Shown: positions 5,094 through 7,328 of the stretch, piece by piece
How positions within the stretch are numbered: position 1 is the stretch's first letter
Layout: each line of letters opens with the position of its first letter
Assembly (NCBI GenBank): GCA_035655235.1
Contig: DASRUX010000414.1
Coordinates: 1 to 7,328, forward strand
Length of the DNA stretch: 7,328 nucleotides
Direction of reading: 5' to 3'
Origin: JAGTRP01 sp035655235
GTDB taxonomy: Bacteria; Pseudomonadota; Gammaproteobacteria; Burkholderiales; Rhodocyclaceae
Notes under the pieces: generated by a model
The model's database searches: none
What the model saw: only the letters and a program-made list of their open reading frames with translations
What the model was told of the DNA's origin: nothing
Made by a program: the position numbers and the translations under genes

Positions 5094-7328
5094 ATGACCG
5101 ACCCGCAGAAGTCCCCCCCCGCCCCGCCCACGCCGCCCCTCGACCCCGACACCGTCGCCCGCATCGACGCCTGGTGGCGGGCCTGCAACTACCTGTCGGT
5201 GGGGATGATCTACCTGCGGGACAACCCGCTCCTGCGCCATCCCCTCGCTGTCGACCACGTCAAGCACCGCCTGCTGGGGCACTGGGGCGCCAGCCCGGCC
5301 CTCTCCTTCATCTGGGTCCATCTCAACCGGCTCATCAAGCGGGACGACCTCAACGTGCTCTTCGTCGCCGGGCCGGGCCACGGCGCCCCCGGCGTCCTGG
5401 GGCCCGCCTACCTGGAAGGCACCTATTCCGAGGTCTATCCGGACAAGAGCGAGGACGAGGAAGGCCTGAAGAAATTCTTCAAGCAGTTTTCCTTCCCCGG
5501 CCACATCGGCTCCCATGTCACCCCGGAAACCCCGGGCTCCATCCACGAGGGCGGTGAGCTGGGCTACAGCCTCTCCCATGCCTACGGGGCGGTGCTCAAC
5601 AACCCGGACCTTATCGTGGCCTGCGTGGTAGGGGACGGCGAGGCGGAAACCGGGCCGCTGGCCACGGCTTGGCATTCCAACAAGTTCATCAACCCGACCC
5701 GGGACGGCGCCGTCCTGCCCATCCTCAACCTCAACGGCTACAAGATCGCCAACCCGGCCATCCTGGCCCGCATCAGCCACGAGGAGTTGGAGGCCCTGTT
5801 CCGGGGCTACGGCTACACCCCCAACTTCGTCGAGGGTTCCGACCCCGCCGAAATGCACCAGAAGATGGCCGCCACCCTGGACAAGGCCATTTCCCAGATC
5901 CGCGCCCTCCAGGACCACGCCCGCAGCACCGGCCGGGCCGAGCGGCCCCGTTGGCCGATGATCGTACTCAGGAGCCCCAAGGGCTGGACCGGCCCCAAGG
6001 ATATCGACGGCCACAAGGCGGAGGGCTCCTGGCGCTCCCATCAGGTGCCTTTCTCGGACGTGCGGGAGAACCCCGCCCACCTGAAGCTCCTGGAAGACTG
6101 GCTGAAGAGCTACAAGCCCGAGGAACTGTTCGACGCCGGCGGCCGCCTCATCCCAGAACTGCGGGAACTGGCCCCCACCGGTGCCCGGCGCATGAGCGCC
6201 AATCCCAGTGCCAACGGCGGCCTCTTACGGAAGGAGCTGAAGCTGCCGGACTTCCGGCGCTACGCCGTCAAGGTGGAGCAGGCCGCCGGCAAGGTGCTCC
6301 ACGAGAACACCCGGCCTCTGGGCGAATTCCTGCGGGACGTGATGCGCCAGAACCCTGACAACTTCCGGGTCTTCGGCCCGGACGAGACGGCTTCCAACCG
6401 GCTCCAGGCGGTCTACGAGGCCAGTAAGAAGACCTGGATGGCCGACACCCTGCCCGAGGATGCCGACGGCGGCGAACTGGCCAAGGACGGCCAGGTGATG
6501 GAAATCCTGTCGGAGCACACCTTGATCGGCTGGCTGGAGGGCTTCCTGCTGACCGGCCGGCACGGCTTCTTTCACACCTACGAAGCCTTCGCCCACGTCA
6601 TCGATTCCATGTTCAACCAGCACGCCAAGTGGCTGGACATCTCCAAGAACCACGTCCTGTGGCGGGCGCCGGTGGCCTCCGAGAACATCCTGCTGTCCTC
6701 CACCGTCTGGCGCCAGGACCACAACGGCTTCTCCCACCAGGACCCGGGCTTCATCGACCTGGTGACCAACAAGAGCCCCAGCGTCACCCGGGTCTATCTG
6801 CCGCCGGATGCCAATACCCTGCTGGTGGTGGCCGACCACTGCCTGCGCTCGGTGGATTGCATCAACGTCATCGTCTCGGACAAGCAGAAGCACCTCCAGT
6901 ACATGACCATCGACGAGGCCATCGTCCATTGCGCCAAGGGCATCGGCATCTGGGGCTGGGCCAGCAACGACCAGGGGGCCGAGCCCGACGTGGTGATGGC
7001 CGCCTGCGGCGACGTGGCCACCCAGGAGGCCCTGGCCGCCACCGCCATCCTGCGGGAGCAGTTGCCCGACCTGAAGGTGCGCTTCGTGAACGTGGTGGAT
7101 CTCTACCGCATGCAGCCCATCGCCGAACATCCCCACGGCTCGACGGAGGGGGAATTCGACAGCTTGTTCACCACCGACCGGCCGGTGATCTTCAATTTCC
7201 ACGGCTACCCCTGGCTGATCCACAAGCTGGCTTACCGCTTCAGGAACCACAACAATATCCATGTCCGGGGCTACAAGGAGCGGGGCAATATCAACACTCC
7301 CCTGGAGTTGGCCATCCTCAACCAGACC
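5094..7328 (+). CDS. xfp: Xylulose-5-phosphate/fructose-6-phosphate phosphoketolase (3' end outside window)
   Basis: Thiamine diphosphate enzyme that uses phosphate to split xylulose-5-phosphate into acetyl phosphate and glyceraldehyde-3-phosphate, or fructose-6-phosphate into acetyl phosphate and erythrose-4-phosphate. The frame is open from the ATG at 5094 to the window edge: 745 residues of the usual 790-800 or so, so about 50 C-terminal residues are missing. Both family signatures are present: EGGELGY (152-158), and a second block ending in GDGE (180-183) that starts the cofactor-binding motif running to Asn200. His63 (GHWGASP), His96 (GPGHGAPG), His141, His316 (WRSHQVP), Glu474 (LSEHT) and His548 (GFSHQDPG) sit at positions close to the active-site residues known in bifidobacterial phosphoketolase. 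GPDETASNRL (428-437) is another conserved block. The first 20 residues are proline-rich and hydrophilic. AGGAG eight bases upstream supports the start. Dual versus single substrate use cannot be told from sequence. Confidence 0.96.
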   Translation, partial: MTDPQKSPPAPPTPPLDPDTVARIDAWWRACNYLSVGMIYLRDNPLLRHPLAVDHVKHRLLGHWGASPALSFIWVHLNRLIKRDDLNVLFVAGPGHGAPGVLGPAYLEGTYSEVYPDKSEDEEGLKKFFKQFSFPGHIGSHVTPETPGSIHEGGELGYSLSHAYGAVLNNPDLIVACVVGDGEAETGPLATAWHSNKFINPTRDGAVLPILNLNGYKIANPAILARISHEELEALFRGYGYTPNFVEGSDPAEMHQKMAATLDKAISQIRALQDHARSTGRAERPRWPMIVLRSPKGWTGPKDIDGHKAEGSWRSHQVPFSDVRENPAHLKLLEDWLKSYKPEELFDAGGRLIPELRELAPTGARRMSANPSANGGLLRKELKLPDFRRYAVKVEQAAGKVLHENTRPLGEFLRDVMRQNPDNFRVFGPDETASNRLQAVYEASKKTWMADTLPEDADGGELAKDGQVMEILSEHTLIGWLEGFLLTGRHGFFHTYEAFAHVIDSMFNQHAKWLDISKNHVLWRAPVASENILLSSTVWRQDHNGFSHQDPGFIDLVTNKSPSVTRVYLPPDANTLLVVADHCLRSVDCINVIVSDKQKHLQYMTIDEAIVHCAKGIGIWGWASNDQGAEPDVVMAACGDVATQEALAATAILREQLPDLKVRFVNVVDLYRMQPIAEHPHGSTEGEFDSLFTTDRPVIFNFHGYPWLIHKLAYRFRNHNNIHVRGYKERGNINTPLELAILNQT

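Noticed and set aside
3614..5188. Very long antisense open frame across prc, and similar ones over egtD-ahr and the phosphoketolase
   Set aside because: These are antisense shadows expected when third codon positions are mostly G or C. Their products are Gly/Ala/Val/His-rich with no recognisable motif, while the + strand genes are certain.

Overview
The window is one strand of dense, high-GC protein-coding DNA. Five genes all read on the + strand, and the first and last are cut by the window edges. The mix of genes and the strong G/C preference at third codon positions suggest a proteobacterium. A betaproteobacterium of the Rhodocyclales type would fit, but that placement is a guess from gene content and composition, not from a marker gene.

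Left part (2-2687): the 3' part of egtB overlaps egtD by four bases (ATGA), forming the core ergothioneine pathway. EgtD trimethylates histidine to hercynine, and EgtB adds sulfur from a cysteine-type thiol in an iron- and O2-dependent step. A zinc-dependent aldehyde reductase of the Ahr (YjgB) type follows after 53 bases, with its own strong ribosome binding site, and is plausibly in the same transcript. A weak stem-loop followed by TTTT (2696-2714) may end this unit.

Middle (2813-4978): a complete periplasmic tail-specific protease, Prc/Tsp. It has an N-terminal export signal, a PDZ domain, the Ser/Lys catalytic pair with the expected Asp, and the long C-terminal region of the family.

Right part (5094-7328): most of a xylulose-5-phosphate/fructose-6-phosphate phosphoketolase, open to the window edge and lacking only roughly the last 50 residues. 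This thiamine diphosphate enzyme cleaves sugar phosphates to acetyl phosphate plus glyceraldehyde-3-phosphate or erythrose-4-phosphate. The 115-base gap before it holds two clear inverted repeats. One is a 7-bp GC-rich stem, possibly the end of the prc unit. The other is a 12-bp stem with G-U pairs that sits four bases before the phosphoketolase Shine-Dalgarno sequence.

The genes form three functional groups: ergothioneine synthesis with an aldehyde reductase, envelope proteolysis, and phosphoketolase carbon metabolism. I see no evidence that these groups act together, and no mobile element, CRISPR array, tRNA or rRNA. I find no convincing new system. The most interesting non-coding signal is the hairpin next to the phosphoketolase start.
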